In this document: positions 12,461-24,090 of the stretch, one piece after another
Numbering within the stretch: position 1 is the first letter of the stretch
Layout: every line of letters begins with the position of its first letter
NCBI GenBank assembly: GCA_014925825.1
Contig: JACGCK010000033.1
Span: 248,001 to 312,000 of the forward strand
DNA length: 64,000 bases
Direction of reading: 5' to 3'
Source: Pholiota molesta
Lineage: Eukaryota; Basidiomycota; Agaricomycetes; Agaricales; Strophariaceae
Translations under genes and position numbers: made by a program
The notes under the pieces: generated by a model
Told to the model about the DNA's origin: nothing
Databases searched by the model: none
The model's input: only the letters and a program-made list of their open reading frames with translations

Positions 12461-13179
12461 TTTGCAGTTCGTCTCGCCGCGCTGTATTTTGTCTCGCCGC
12501 GCCCCAGGTCGTCATGTTGCGCCCGGATTTTATTTACCGCGCTCCAGGTCGTCTCGCCGCGCCGAGCCGTATCCAATTCACCGTGCTCCAATTCGTCTCC
12601 CAGCACTCCAGCAAGTTGTCTCGCCGCGCTCTAACTCATCTAGCCGTGCTCCGAATCGTTTCCCCGAGTCCAAATTACACCGCCGTGCTGTAGATTCACG
12701 CCGCCGCGCTCGCCGCTCACTCGCTCAGCGCAACGCGCATTAAGCGCCCGTTCTATATTTGGATTTACGCCGCCGCCGCCAACACAACTCTCGATCCCTC
12801 GACGCCGCTGCCTGTCGCTTCCATTGCAATCCGTTTCGCCGTGATTCCGGCTGACTGCGGACAGTCAGAAGTTCATTAGGGAGGAGATGATGCGCACCGC
12901 ATCCGTATACGCACTGAAAACGCGCCAGAATACGCCTGTTAGGACCGTGCTTAGAGGGAACGCGACCTTGGGTTCTAGAGACGCTAATTTCGACGATGGA
13001 CGGGCGCTAAGGCAATGCTTGGTGTGAGAGTTGAGACGCGGAAGGATCGAGAGTCAGATGTAAGGCAAACAGGGCGAGTTCGAGGCAAGATGGAAGTGAG
13101 GCAGGATGAAAGTGAGGCAGGACGAGAGCGAGGCAAGTTGTTGAGAGACTTAGAGTAGCTTCAAATGGAAATTTTGAAA

Positions 13180-13690
13180 AGCAGGGTCAAGTTAGTACTT
13201 GATAATGGGGGGTAGATTAGTCCTTATACAAAGAAATAATCAGGCTCAACTCAGTACTTGTACTGAGGAATAATTAGGGTCAACTCAGTAGTATATAAGC
13301 ATTATATACAGGGTTATCTCAGTACTTGTACAAAAGGAAAATGGGGGTTAAATCAATAGTATTCAAGTGATATATTAAGGGTTAACTCAGTACTTGTACA
13401 AGGGAAAAGTGAGGGTCAACTCAGCACAATGAAAAACAGGGTTAACTCAGTAGTCTATATATGAGAAAGCAGTCCCAACTCAGTACATGTAAATCTGGGG
13501 CATATTAGTAGATACATTCTAGTTAAATCAGTAGTTTAAAAGCAGGGTTACTTCAGTACATTAAATAACAGGGTTAACTCAGTACTTAAATTAAGGGGCA
13601 ACTCAGTACTTTAATATTGGGTCAACTCAGTACTTGAAAACTGGGGGCAACTCAGTAGTCATAAAAGGGGGGTCAAATCAAAGACTACAG
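13180..13690. repeat. Right subterminal array of element A (inverted)
   Basis: Degenerate units around GGTCAACTCAGTACTT, the reverse complement of the left array unit, at similar spacing. Together with the left array they give the element a head-to-head palindromic plan. Confidence 0.85.
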
Positions 13691-14597
13691 GGGGTAGAAA
13701 CCCATCTTGCGAAAAGGAAGCCTTGTATGGGGTACTGGTGGCAACATGGATACCTAAGAAACACGATTTTTGAGCATTCGACACATCTGACCCGTCAAGC
13801 AGATACGGACCAGAATTTCCCAGATTTACGAAACCAACACCGCTCACTGTACCAGCGGGAAGTGTAAGCTCAAGCGCGTTGGGCAGTGCGGATGAGATAG
13901 GCGAAGTTTCAGCAACAACAGCGATAGTCGAGTTCACTGCCTGCCAGCCAGCAAGAGCTGCTGATGTTCCTGTACGTGCGAACATTTAGAATAGGCATCT
14001 TCAAGTAAAATACGAATGGAAAACAAACCTGGAGTGACGAGTTGGAATGCGCGATTTTGAAGCACTGAGAAGATAATAAGCAATTGTTACTCTATAGTCG
14101 AAACAAAGGCGCAAATACTAACGCTCTGCGTATAGTCCTCCGTCACCACTCTATGGATATCGATGTTGGTAAGCAAATCATCTCCAGCGGCAAGAAGTTT
14201 CAAACGTGCTCACATGCTACAATCCACAATGTCAATACCCTGTTATAAACGCCGACATCATTTCTTGCAGGGAGTAGGAAAGACGTACACTAATATCCTA
14301 TATCGACGAAATTGGTCAGATCATGAGCTAGGGTTATTGCGGTACATGATAGACATACCTCGAACATCTGTCCAACTATCCAACATATCCAATAGAGTCA
14401 TTTTCTATACCGTTCAACAAAAACAATGGATGAAAGGGCAACTTACACATCGTGTTCGGCACAGGATGGCTCGCCGTGGCACTAACCGTAATGGTCTTTG
14501 TCGTCTGCGCGTAGCCGAGCTGCAACACGCTCGCCAGCACTCCACCGACCGCCACGAAGTTGATCCAACGCGCCTTAGTTTTGTGATGAAGAATCAT

Positions 14598-15762
14598 GGT
14601 CCTAGTCTGCCGAGTTGTCGATTCAAAGTTCGAACGTCGACCTGCCTTGCACGTCAAGAGATCCAAGAAACAAGCCCCAAGGCAGGCTGCATATAAGCAG
14701 CCCACTACGCATCAGATGCGGACCGCAGGCAATGCACGTCCGGGAAAGCGACAGAGCGAAGGCGTCGAAGACACCAAGACTCGAACGCGCTCCCGTTCTG
14801 TGGCCCGTGAGGCATTTGGCGGGCCGGTGCAGGAGGGAACACTGGCCGTATTGATTGTACGACGCGTCGCAGCGAGAACTCAAGAAGCACGAAGAGCGCA
14901 TATGCGGAGTCCGCCGTACCGCACCGTGGGCCATGCCGGCAGTCGAAGAAAATGTAGAAGAGCAGCTGATTTACGAAGAATGCCAGGGCAGATGGAGACA
15001 GCGATGTCATCAAGATGTCATGACATGACCCTCTTCAGCGGCCCTTGGAGGACGAGATAGAGACAGCTCGAAGAGCACATAGTCAGCGGATATGGATTCG
15101 GAGCCCCAAGAACATGCAAGGACAAGAGATATACGCCAGATGAGCGTGTCCGAAATCATTTGCCTTCTTTTTCGACCAATTCGCTGAAGCCGTTAGGTTC
15201 GTTGCCTCGTTCCACAATCATCGCGCCCGCACGAATTCGAGCCCTGTATCCCGCAAATCTGAAGAAAACAAAACGCTCACAAGAACATTATATTCAATCT
15301 CACCCGCGCATGGTGCATACCAGAAGTGCACTTAATTCGCGGCCAACCATCGCAACTTGCCACAGAGTTTCGGTCTTGGCAAGAGCAGTTGGCAAAGGGC
15401 GATCACAACTGTATTTTTAGAAGGAGCATTCAAAAGAAATAGCCAAATGAACGTACAAAAAGACACGCATCTCCGAAGAAGTCAATAGGAGAAGTAGTTG
15501 AATTCGTCCGCCGGGGCCGTCTTGCCAGCCAGTCAACCACGTCCTCTATCTCATGTGACCAGAACAAAGAATTCGAGCGCCCACGATCCTGCCACTTTCG
15601 TCTTGTGTTCTATATGTTCTGCAATCCTTGTGACAGGCATGTCGAAGCAAAATCTCGGAAAACAAGGAGTAAAGAGGTCGCAAATGCCATTTACACACAC
15701 CGTAGAGTATCCGAATGACATTCTCGACGCTCGTCTAGATCTCTTTTTCCTTCCACTGCCGT
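14598..15762. other. Intergenic region, no gene recognised
   Basis: Holds the promoter of the disrupted GH51 copy on the left and the 3' flank of SAM50 on the right. Several short frames overlap on both strands at 14600-15060 with no family signature or intron pattern. I see no RNA gene or repeat. Confidence 0.4.
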
Positions 15763-17667
15763 CTACAGAAACTCTAAGCCCATGCCCACCTGAATCCCCC
15801 TGCGCGTCCCATCGCTCCCGCTCGCCGCCAGCGGCACGCCAAAGTTCACCTCCACGCGGATGGGGTCGAACCTGTATATCAGGCCCACGCCCGCTGAGAT
15901 CGACGGCCGCCCGAGCGCTTCCGTGATGGTGTCTTTCAAGGGCCGCGCTGCAGAGGTGTTTGAGGGGTTAGTGTGCTTCCAGCAGAGGCCAGAGGAAAGG
16001 CATTTACTTTGATCGACACTATCTAGCCTGCCTGCGTTCAGCCATGCGTGTGTTTTGACCGGCCAATGTGATTTAGTGGGGATATTTGATACCATGCTGA
16101 CGCCGGCAGAGTAGTACAGCTCCCCACCCACTGAGTCGTCTACGTCCACACCCAAAAAAAAATTTAAGGTGAAGAGACGTCGAAGAAAGGTTGAATATGC
16201 ATACCACCATCTCTGGGGCCTAGTCCATTCACCCTAAATGATCGTACCGAAGTGGGACCTCCCAGCTGGAATCGATCTGAGAAAAGCGTCTTGCCGCCTT
16301 CTCCGAGGCCCCATAGCAGACCTCCACGCGCTGCCAATGACATGGACTAGCAAATTCAGGACCGACTTCATTAAACCAATGGACGACTCACCACTCCTCC
16401 CAAGCCCACCGCTCTTGACACCTGGCCCTCGCCCTCGACCTTCAAGTGCCGCGCATCGCCGCCCAGCCCGACGCCCGAGAAGCCGCCCGCTAGTTCTGTG
16501 AAGAGTTTCGCGTACACCCCGCGGGTGGCAGCGATTTTGTCGTCCCGCGTGTCGAAGAGGAACGTGTGGCTCAGCGCGGACTTGGTCGACGTACCAGCCG
16601 CTTCGCGCATACTGGTGACAGAAAAGACATTAGCTTGGGAAGGACACAGGGATGTGAAGCCGCACCTGATGGATGCAGTAGGCGTCAAGCCCGCGACATG
16701 CCGCACGACCGCGTCATACGCAAGTTCATGCGCACCTCTGCTTGGCGCGCCCGTCTACCTGATATTCAAAAAGCATCAACGATCCCAAAGCAGATGGACT
16801 TACCCTGATAACGGCCCGCACGCCCCTCAGGCCCTCTATACAGCTCGCATACGACGTCAGATCCTTCTCCAGCCCATACGCGCCTATCTCGCCGAACGCG
16901 TTCATCTGCGGGGTGAGCGGCGCGATCAGCGTGGCGCGGAACGCACGCCGCGTCTTCGTCCCCAGCGACATGTTCGCCTCGAAGGTCTCCGCGCCGCCAA
17001 AGACATTCCTAATACGCGCCGAGGCGCTCTGCACGACGCCGATGAATGACCCACCCACACCACGCGGAGAGCTGGGATACGCACCGCAGTCCCCTCGCTG
17101 TTCCCGACCTCCGTTGAGCTCGTCACGAACCAGCGCCCGCGCTCCTTCGTCTTGAACACCAGGTCCACGTCGCCCACGGTGGGGTCCGCCAGCGCGCTCT
17201 CCGGCCGCTCGAGGGAGGCGGACACCGACGCGAATATGTCCGTCTTCTGCAGTCCATGCGCAATGCGTCGTGTCGTGTGCAGGACGTCTTCGAGTGTCGT
17301 CGGGGGTGGCGGGGCACCGTCGGCAGAACGAGAGGGGAGGGCGGGCTCAATGATGCCCGCAAGGAAGGATTTCCGGGTGTGCGGCGCGCCTTCGACGCGT
17401 ACGGCGGAGATGTTGACGGCGGTCTTCATGTTATCGTTGATCTATCCATAAAACTAATCCATATGTTCTTGTATACGCAAAACCAGTGAATGTACGCACC
17501 ACTTCTGAGAGATGCATCACCGCGGACTCGTACTCGCCCCGCAGCCTGCGCGCCACGCGCTCGTCCTGCCATTTCATGAGCTTTTCGATGCCGACGGGCT
17601 CCTGGTCGCGCGGCGACGCAGAGTTCTGCAACGGCGCGCGGAGCTTCGGGGTGTCGAGTTCAGACAT
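15763..17667 (-). CDS. SAM50: Mitochondrial outer-membrane beta-barrel assembly protein Sam50/Tob55
   Basis: Core of the SAM complex, an Omp85/BamA relative that inserts beta-barrel proteins into the mitochondrial outer membrane. The start at 17667 (MSELDTPKLRAPL) is chosen over an upstream Met at 17721. Residues ~45-140 form a POTRA-like domain (VNISAVRVEGAPHTRKSFL onward). The rest is barrel, with strands such as SARIRNVFGGAETFEANMS, the internal ALSHTFLFDTRDDKIAATRG, and the C-terminal barrel ending RRGIQVGMGLEFL. At least five short introns join in frame, including one at 16750-16805 whose acceptor must be the later AG to give GAHELAYDAVVRH. The last strand ends on aromatic-hydrophobic residues as expected of the beta-signal. 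The gene looks intact. Confidence 0.9.
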
Positions 17668-18180
17668 GGGATTCTGGTGGAGGAACGGGAGAAAACGCGA
17701 GTGGCTCATACTTGGCTTCACACGTGACTAAGCAAGGTCAAGGAATGTCACCAGAATTCGACCAGAATTCCATACAATGCTCAGAATAATTCCGGTGCTT
17801 GCAATACAATTTCGCGATAGAATCCATTAGAATTTACCTATTCGTTACGAGGCGTCGTTGAGCTAGAATCCAACGTAAGGAATTTAAGCACTACAAGTGC
17901 TTGAAAGCATGAAGAAGCCTTATGAATGAATTCTGTTACCTTTTCCGCCTTATAACTATATAATCCTTTGGCGAAGACGAGCATGCGACTGCAATCAAGG
18001 AAGTGAGCGGATGCGGCTCCTTTCGAGAAATATAGATTAGTATTTGTTGCCCATCCAAAGATATAGTTGGCGTAGTCGCTTGTGGTTGGGCTGGTAGGTT
18101 GACCTCCTCCAATATATCCGCTTCCCAGTCCACTGGTATACCAATCTGCCTCATCATCAAATACACGGCAAATAAATCAG
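17668..18180. other. Intergenic region between SAM50 and CIA1
   Basis: AT-rich. One 76-codon minus-strand frame (17936-18166) lies just downstream of CIA1, but it has no start context or family resemblance I can support. It probably holds the CIA1 3' UTR and the SAM50 promoter. Confidence 0.4.
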
Positions 18181-19540
18181 CTATGACCTAGGCGCGACCT
18201 TCCATACCCTCGTACACCCATCATCTCCTGTTGTCGCCAACAGATCCTCGAACCCGCTTCTCGGATTCCACACCACACTATTCACGTCGTGCACACCATG
18301 CGCCGCGGACAGCGACGCAATGAGCTTGTGCGATGGCGGCGTCGCCTTCGTTGAAGCCGTCGAAGGAGGGTCCTGAGACCCCAAATCGCATAAATAAGCG
18401 CCTAATAGGAAACAAATGAAAAAGCAGGCGCACCCATAGCTCCCAAACAAGCACCTTCCCATCTCCACCCGCACTAGCCAACCAACCGAGGTATGTCCCC
18501 TTCTCCTTATCTTCAGGCGCGGGCCGACGCCCCCCACGCCCCCAGCTCACGCTGTACACACTCCGTTCATGACCGCCAAGGACAAGCACGCACTCCCATT
18601 TATGCTCCGCGATGCGCTTCCAGATGCGCACCGTCGCGTCGTCGCTCGCCGACGCCAGATAGCTCGCGGTAACCGGATGTGAATGCGAGTGCGGGGCACC
18701 GGAACCATGGGTTGTGCTTGTGCACTGTTCCGCGGAGTCGAAGGCTGGAGACCACGCGAGGGCCCAGACGGTGGAAGTGTGTCCGGAGAGGGTGGCGAAG
18801 CAGAACCAGTCATCTGAGGGGTCTTCGATGTAGAGTTTGATAGTGTCGTCATAAGACGCAGATGCGAGAATCTGTCCCGATGAATGATGAAAATGAGCAA
18901 CAGAATATGTAGGGGATGTCTTACCTCTTCAGTTGGATGCCATGCCACGCATTTTACATCCTGGGTATGCTCCATCAACACAGATATAGTTTCGAAATCA
19001 CCATCGGGATGCACTATTAAGAACAAAGATGAATGCAAGCTGGAAAAGAAAGCCCAATAATAACGCACCTTCCCAAATCCAGACCGTTTTATCTCTACTA
19101 CAACTCGCAAGGAGAGTTCCAGTCGACGAATAACCGACGCTCTTGCACTCCGTTTCATGCCCCTCCAGCGTGCTTATACATTCCCACTCCCCAGATCCGT
19201 CGGCTCCTCCCTCGTCCTCGTCGTTCTTCTCACACTCCCAGATCCCAATGTTAGAATCAAACGACGCGGTGGCCAGCGTCTCGCCCGACGGCGCCCACGC
19301 TACCGCACGCACAGTCTTCGCATGGCCCGTAGGGATGCTCGTCAGAGGTTTGAATGCATACGTCGATCCTTCACCTGTCGCCGAGGGTGTGGCAGAGTAG
19401 GCATAGATCCTGACAGTCTTATCCGCAGAGCAAGACGCCAATAGTGGCTTTGCGGGATTCCAAGCGACATGCCAGGCGCGATCCTCGTGTCCCGGAAGTT
19501 CAGCGATGGGCTCTATGTTGTATGGGAGGTCGACATCCAT
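18181..19540 (-). CDS. CIA1: WD40 protein of cytosolic Fe-S assembly (Cia1/CIAO1)
   Basis: Seven-bladed beta-propeller that, with the CIA targeting complex, delivers Fe-S clusters to cytosolic and nuclear proteins. The start at 19540 ([23 protein letters not shown]) gives the usual opening blade. WD repeats follow: [64 protein letters not shown], then [23 protein letters not shown] and a final [13 protein letters not shown] ending at 18181. An acidic, Gly-rich loop lies between blades 2 and 3. At least three short introns are needed. It is divergent from snurportin-1, with element B between them. No break was noticed. Confidence 0.88.
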
Positions 19541-19615
19541 GGTAGGGTGGTGGTTGGGCAGCAAGAAGATTTGGAGATTAGATTGGTGAGACGCGTAAAC
19601 CAGATATCTGGGTTA

Positions 19616-21050
19616 GGGCACGGTACTTTTGCCGCAGAGTGACGCAGAGTGACGCAGACTGCCGCAAGTGCCGGGCCCGGCATTTCGGAATAACGATCAT
19701 ACGTCCTATTTTTAGCTTTCGTTACCTCCCCTTCCAGTGTCCGTTCACTACAAGTTCACTAGGTTTTCTATAGATATGTTGTAGATATGACCCTTCTGTT
19801 AAGTCTGAGCATACATACAGGTGATTGTTAGTCACCCCTTATATAAATACATTGTCTACAAGTGAACAAACATCAATAAAAGCTCAATTATACAAAGAAA
19901 AGTGAGCTACTTGTATTTCATTTCGTTGCGGCGATCCTGCGTCAAATCTGCGGCAATCCTGCGGCACATCTGCGGCATATTCCCTCCATGTGGCCCATAG
20001 TCCTGGCCCTTTTTCTTTCAAGTGGAAAAATATTGCTTGTTTCTCGACATACAATGTTGCTATGTAGTAATAAACATTGAGATGAACACTTAGAGATTCT
20101 TAGGTGTTTCTTTTCATGTGATATACCCTGACATGCGTGCAGCAGTCCTGCGTCAATCCTGCGGCACATCTGCGGCAATACTGCGGCAATCCTTGGCAAT
20201 GTCCCAGAGACGAGATCGCTGAACGCGTGCAACATTACTATTCGATGTGACCATTATAAAGCTCGTCAATGTTTTCCTAGTATTCTTCTTGCCTTGCAAG
20301 GTCTGATTAACGTGCGTGGTCAGTGAGTAAATTTCAGTCTAATCAGTAATGCTAAGGCGAGAAATATCACCGAGAACTGATGTACGTGCATTGAATATAT
20401 AACTATCTATTTTTATCAAGTGTTCATATCGAGCGCCTATTTCCTCAGTCCCATTTAAACTCATTTACACTCATGAGCTGCTTAAACGCTGGTGAAAATA
20501 CGTGTTGGAAATTGACTGGTATGTGCGCTGCACCGAATGCAATTTTGCTGTCCTCAGTGAATCTTGCCGCTGCGGTTCTTAAATATTGTAGTACTGTTTG
20601 AGAGGATATTACTCAAGTTCACTGCAGTTTTGGCTGGGTCATGGTGTAATTAGTACTGCGGCAATCCTGCGGCAATCCTGCGTCACATCTGCGGCACATC
20701 TGCGGTCTGCAGCACACACCTGCGCCTATCTTGCGTCACATTTGCGGCAACTCTGCGTCACATCTGCGACAATCCTGCGTCAATGGTACTTTGATTATAC
20801 TGCCTACGCTACAAGTTGACTTGCACATCCTCCCACCTTGGCAAAACTCGGTTTTTACATACCACACATCTACTCAGAGTAGAGACTACCTTTGCGAACC
20901 CCAAAAAGACTGTCAAACTGGCGCGTTAGTTGGGTAATAGCTGCCTATCGTATACGAGAAGTGCTGCGGCAGTGCTTGGCAAACCAATCGGCATATCTCG
21001 GCATGAGTTGCGGCAGTCTGCGTCAATCTAGCGGCATTTTCTCTTTGCCC
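19616..21050. mobile_element. Array-type TIR element with TGCGGCAATCCTGCGTC motifs (element B)
   Basis: The direct repeat TCTGGGTTA flanks the region (19607-19615 and 21051-21059). The following GGGC also matches, so the duplication could be read as 13 bp. The ends are weakly inverted: GGGCA, a few mismatched bases, then TGCCGC and TGACGCAGACTGCCGCAA. Internally, clusters of the degenerate motif TGCGGCAATCCTGCGTCACA occur at 19925-19980, 20148-20205 and 20655-20790, with the opposite strand form at the left end (19630-19665). No coding region. The boundaries are less certain than for element A. Confidence 0.65.
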
Positions 21051-21325
21051 TCTGGGTTAGGGCTTATGTCAGACACGTTCCCCCGTCTCTTCTTTTCTTT
21101 CAACCTTATTGACAATCCATGTCATGTCGTGGTCTTGTTTTCCTTAAATTCGTGTACTAAAGCTTTCACAGAGCTGTAATTCAAACCACTGAGGAACCGA
21201 GCAGCCACGGACAGCTCGTATCACCATCTCTTCTGCATGACACTTCCGCATTTTCAACTGGAACAACTCTGAATCGATAAACGACTTCAACTAACTCTAC
21301 TCTTGCTCCACTTTACTCTAACGAC

Positions 21326-23270
21326 ATGTACATGACCGATAGGAAATCAAGTTACAAACTCCCCCCAACAACCATACGGGATAAGCTGGTCTCACAAGAA
21401 GCTCGGCGATCCAAAGTATGTCGTCTAGACATTTCTATTTCGTTGGTTTAAATATCTGAATGCTATCATCTTTTAGGCCCTAGAAGAGCAGAAACGCGTA
21501 AGCTTCGCGTCGCTCTCTCTTCTGAAAATCCAACAAAGCTCATCACCCACCTCCAGCGCAGAGCCCAAAAGATAGACTCCTCGCGGCAGCTCGACCTATT
21601 CGCCGACCTCAGCCTCGCAGAGCACTCGGATGAGGACGCACAAGCAGGGGAAGAGACAATCAACGATGACGATGGAACCTCCACCCAACCCGGTCTTACC
21701 TCAGTCGCTGCCTATGCATCTCTGCTGCAAAGGACCGATCTCGAGGAGATGAAAGAAACAACACCCCAATCTGACATATTCGCCTCATCGTCAACCTCAC
21801 AGTACCCATATCATCAGCCAGAGGCTTCAACCTCCACTTCCACGTCATATCCACTGTCTTCACCCAACGAGCCAAACCTAAACCCCATAGATCAGCTAGA
21901 CGACTCCTCGACAGCTGCACCCACAGAGCCCAAAAAAACCCGCAAACGAGGTGGCAAGAACTCCCATAAACGCCGTGCAGAAGCCAATAAAGCTTCTCAC
22001 AGCACCAAATACAAGGGCAGCAGCAAATGGGCAGATAAATGCATGTACGCGGAGCTCTTGGAGATGAACGCCGACGATGTCTGGAGCGGGGCGGGTGATA
22101 TGGGGTATGATGAGCATGGACATGTTGAGCAGGCTGTCCACGACGGACTTCCGCGCGATCTAGAGTCTGGGTGGGTTGCGGTGGCGCCTGTGCCCAAAGG
22201 GAAGCGCTGCTTGGTGGTCACGCAACAATCTGCAGGCGTTGCGGGAGTTGTACCGAATACGACCCTACGTTCACGGCTTCTAGGTAAATCGCTCCTCGCG
22301 AGATTCCCATCGACCCTACCGCATTTGACAGTGCTCGACTGTATCCTCGACGAAAACTGGCGAGAGAATGGAATTCTCCACGTATTGGATGTGGTCCGAT
22401 GGAAAGGTCAAGATGTAGCTGATTGCGAAGCAGGATTTAGGTCAGTATCCCATTTTGTATTGACTATCAATCCTAATTAATTCGTAATATTACAAGATTT
22501 TGGTGGCGCGACACGCGCCTCGCTGAACTCCCGCAGGCGCCGCCGCCCTCCTTCCACTTCGTACCGTCTCATCCCGCATCTTCCACTAATCCTCTTTCAC
22601 CGAGTAAAAATGGCCCCGAGCCTCAATCGAATCGATACTATTTCCCCTACCCCACCACATTCCTCCCTGTCCCATATCACTCAAACACAACCCTCCCAGT
22701 GTTAGACGCCCAAATCGTACCAGCAGCTCGAAGCGTGCGGGAGGTCCCCATCACCCTGCCCGCACCAATTCCAGTATCGTTAAGGCCACCACACAGCACG
22801 CACGACATGTCCATCTCAAACGCGAACGGCGAAATGGACATTGAGCTACCGGCGCCTTCGCAGCTGTCCATGGCTAGTGACACGGCGTTCATGCCGACCA
22901 CGGCGTTTGTCCAGCCAGATGGGCTGCTCCTGTATGTGGCGGAGGCGAGCTACGAGCCAGGGACGAGCCCGCTGAGCAGCTGGATACCGATTCGTGGATA
23001 TAGCGACGAGGCCACTCCTGGCGAGGCAGTACTCCCGGAGGGGCCATTGGATCTTTTCCAGAGGTGCGTTTTTAATCAACCCTGTATTCGTTTATCGCAC
23101 TCCCTCATCATGTTTTCTTGTCCCTCTTGTTGAACGTGCCGCCGCGCAGGCTTGTAAGAAGGAGGCTGAGTAGAAAGATCTTATTGACATCTGAACTTGC
23201 TTCCAACCGAGTTGCAGGAGTGGGCGAAGGCACAATCCCAAGTGCTGGAGACGTCGAAATGGAATTTTAG
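21326..23270 (+). CDS. SNUPN: Snurportin-1 (m3G-cap snRNP import adaptor)
   Basis: Binds the trimethylguanosine cap of spliceosomal snRNPs and links them to importin-beta. The start is ATG at 21326, with a second at 21332. The N-terminus holds an importin-beta-binding region (IRDKLVSQEARRSK then ALEEQKRRRAQKIDSSRQ), split by introns at about 21417-21476 and 21498-21556. A Ser/Pro/Glu-rich linker and a basic KKTRKRGGKNSHKRR patch follow. The cap-binding domain shows SSKWADKCMYAELLEM, VPKGKRCLVV, LPHLTVLDCILDENW and ILHVLDVVRWKGQDVADCEAGFR joined by a spliced intron to FWWRDTRLAELP. The last exon ends GDVEMEF plus TAG. Fungal members are less conserved outside the cap pocket, so the name rests mainly on the central block. 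Confidence 0.85.
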
Positions 23271-24090
23271 AGCGGACACTGGTGCCCATGGGCAGGTGGC
23301 TATCATATTAGGCAATCGTTACTCTACACACACGCTCTACTTACCAAGTAAAGCTGTCGCCATGAGTTCCCACTCCAGTCGGGAATCTTGTCAATACTAC
23401 CTATGTCGCCAAGTGTGGCTCGAAGTCAGGGGGTGCATAGTCTGCTAATTGTATACCCACAGTGACTATATTTTGGTCGGTGACCACACCAGCGCTTCAA
23501 ACAGCTTCACTTAGTGTCATCTTCCGTATAAGACAGGTTTACGAGAAATGACGAGCATACTAGGCTAAAAGGATGAAAGTACTCTCCTTTCCGTCATAAA
23601 CAACACTTCTGCCCGCTATATTTGAATGCGCGTTGGGCCGCCTCCATCACGAACGCAAGTACTTACATGTCACCGACCTAGGCACTTGGTCTTAATTTTA
23701 CTTTAGAATAAAACAGGCTCCGCATTTCTTAGGTTTGGTCTGCCAAAAGAACACAATGGTAAGTGGTAGCGGTTTAAAGGTATAAGCTGCACAAGAGCCG
23801 ATGGTGCCTGTAGATCTTCCACTGAACTCAAGGCAGCATAGCTTAGTTATTTTTGAACTAAGAACATGAGGGGATTTCAACTTTACGACCTCGGGATGGA
23901 TGGGAAGTGATGCCCTGGACAAAGAAGCACTTCAGAGCCTCCGAATGCCATACCCCTATCACATCCAGTTCTCTAAGCATCTATGTAGAAATAGCTGCGA
24001 GGCAAGATATTACGGGAAAGAAGGTTGCGGCGCAGCCCGATGCTAGGGCTGAGGTTGCGATCATGAGATTATGTTTTCGGTGAGTAATAT
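23271..24090. other. Intergenic region, no gene recognised
   Basis: Lies between snurportin-1 and the distal end of the duplicated MFS arm. Short frames only. A 16-bp word (ACAAGAGCCGATGGTG) at 23791-23806 recurs at 36430-36445 in the same orientation, without further similarity. Confidence 0.4.

Larger units (their letters stand above)
11929..13710. mobile_element. Non-autonomous TIR transposon with palindromic subterminal arrays (element A)
   Basis: Both sides carry the 9-bp direct repeat GAAAAGGAA (11920-11928 and 13711-13719). The ends form an imperfect ~40-bp terminal inverted repeat, about 34 of 40 matching, with the shared core GTTTCTACCCCCTGTA. Inside, the left third repeats a degenerate GTACTGAGTTGACC motif roughly 18 times and the right third repeats its reverse complement about as often (counted by eye). 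The centre is GC-rich, with GTCTCGCCGCGC-type repeats at 12465-12720. No transposase frame is present; open frames here are array artefacts. A 9-bp duplication points to a Mutator-like mobiliser, but that is inference. Confidence 0.85.
9360..14597 (-). pseudogene. GH51 alpha-L-arabinofuranosidase, second copy, disrupted by a transposon
   Basis: Paralogue of the gene at 4899-8688. The start at 14597 (MILHHKTKARWINF) leads a signal peptide. Catalytic motifs remain: VEVGNED at 10881-10901 (acid/base) and GEYAAIST at 10337-10360 (nucleophile). The gene ends VSVSVLTVQAF plus TGA at 9360, so it has no linker and no CBM1. The exon encoding the PYKASFS / YRFPASS stretch is split by a 1782-bp insertion (11929-13710). 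One copy of the 9-bp target site and removal of the insert rejoin the frame exactly. The reading frame entering from upstream runs into element DNA and stops at 13659. Apart from the insertion I saw no other lesion, so the knock-out looks recent. Splicing out the whole element is conceivable but no fitting splice sites were seen. Confidence 0.85.

Noticed and set aside
12249..12743. Open frames on both strands inside element A
   Set aside because: Produced by the repeated units and the GC-rich core; no domain or intron structure.
14596..15060. 154-codon plus-strand frame opposite the GH51 start
   Set aside because: Basic, low-complexity translation overlapping the promoter and signal-peptide exon of the minus-strand gene; a shadow frame.
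17936..18166. 76-codon minus-strand frame after CIA1
   Set aside because: No family signature, and it sits where the CIA1 3' UTR is expected.
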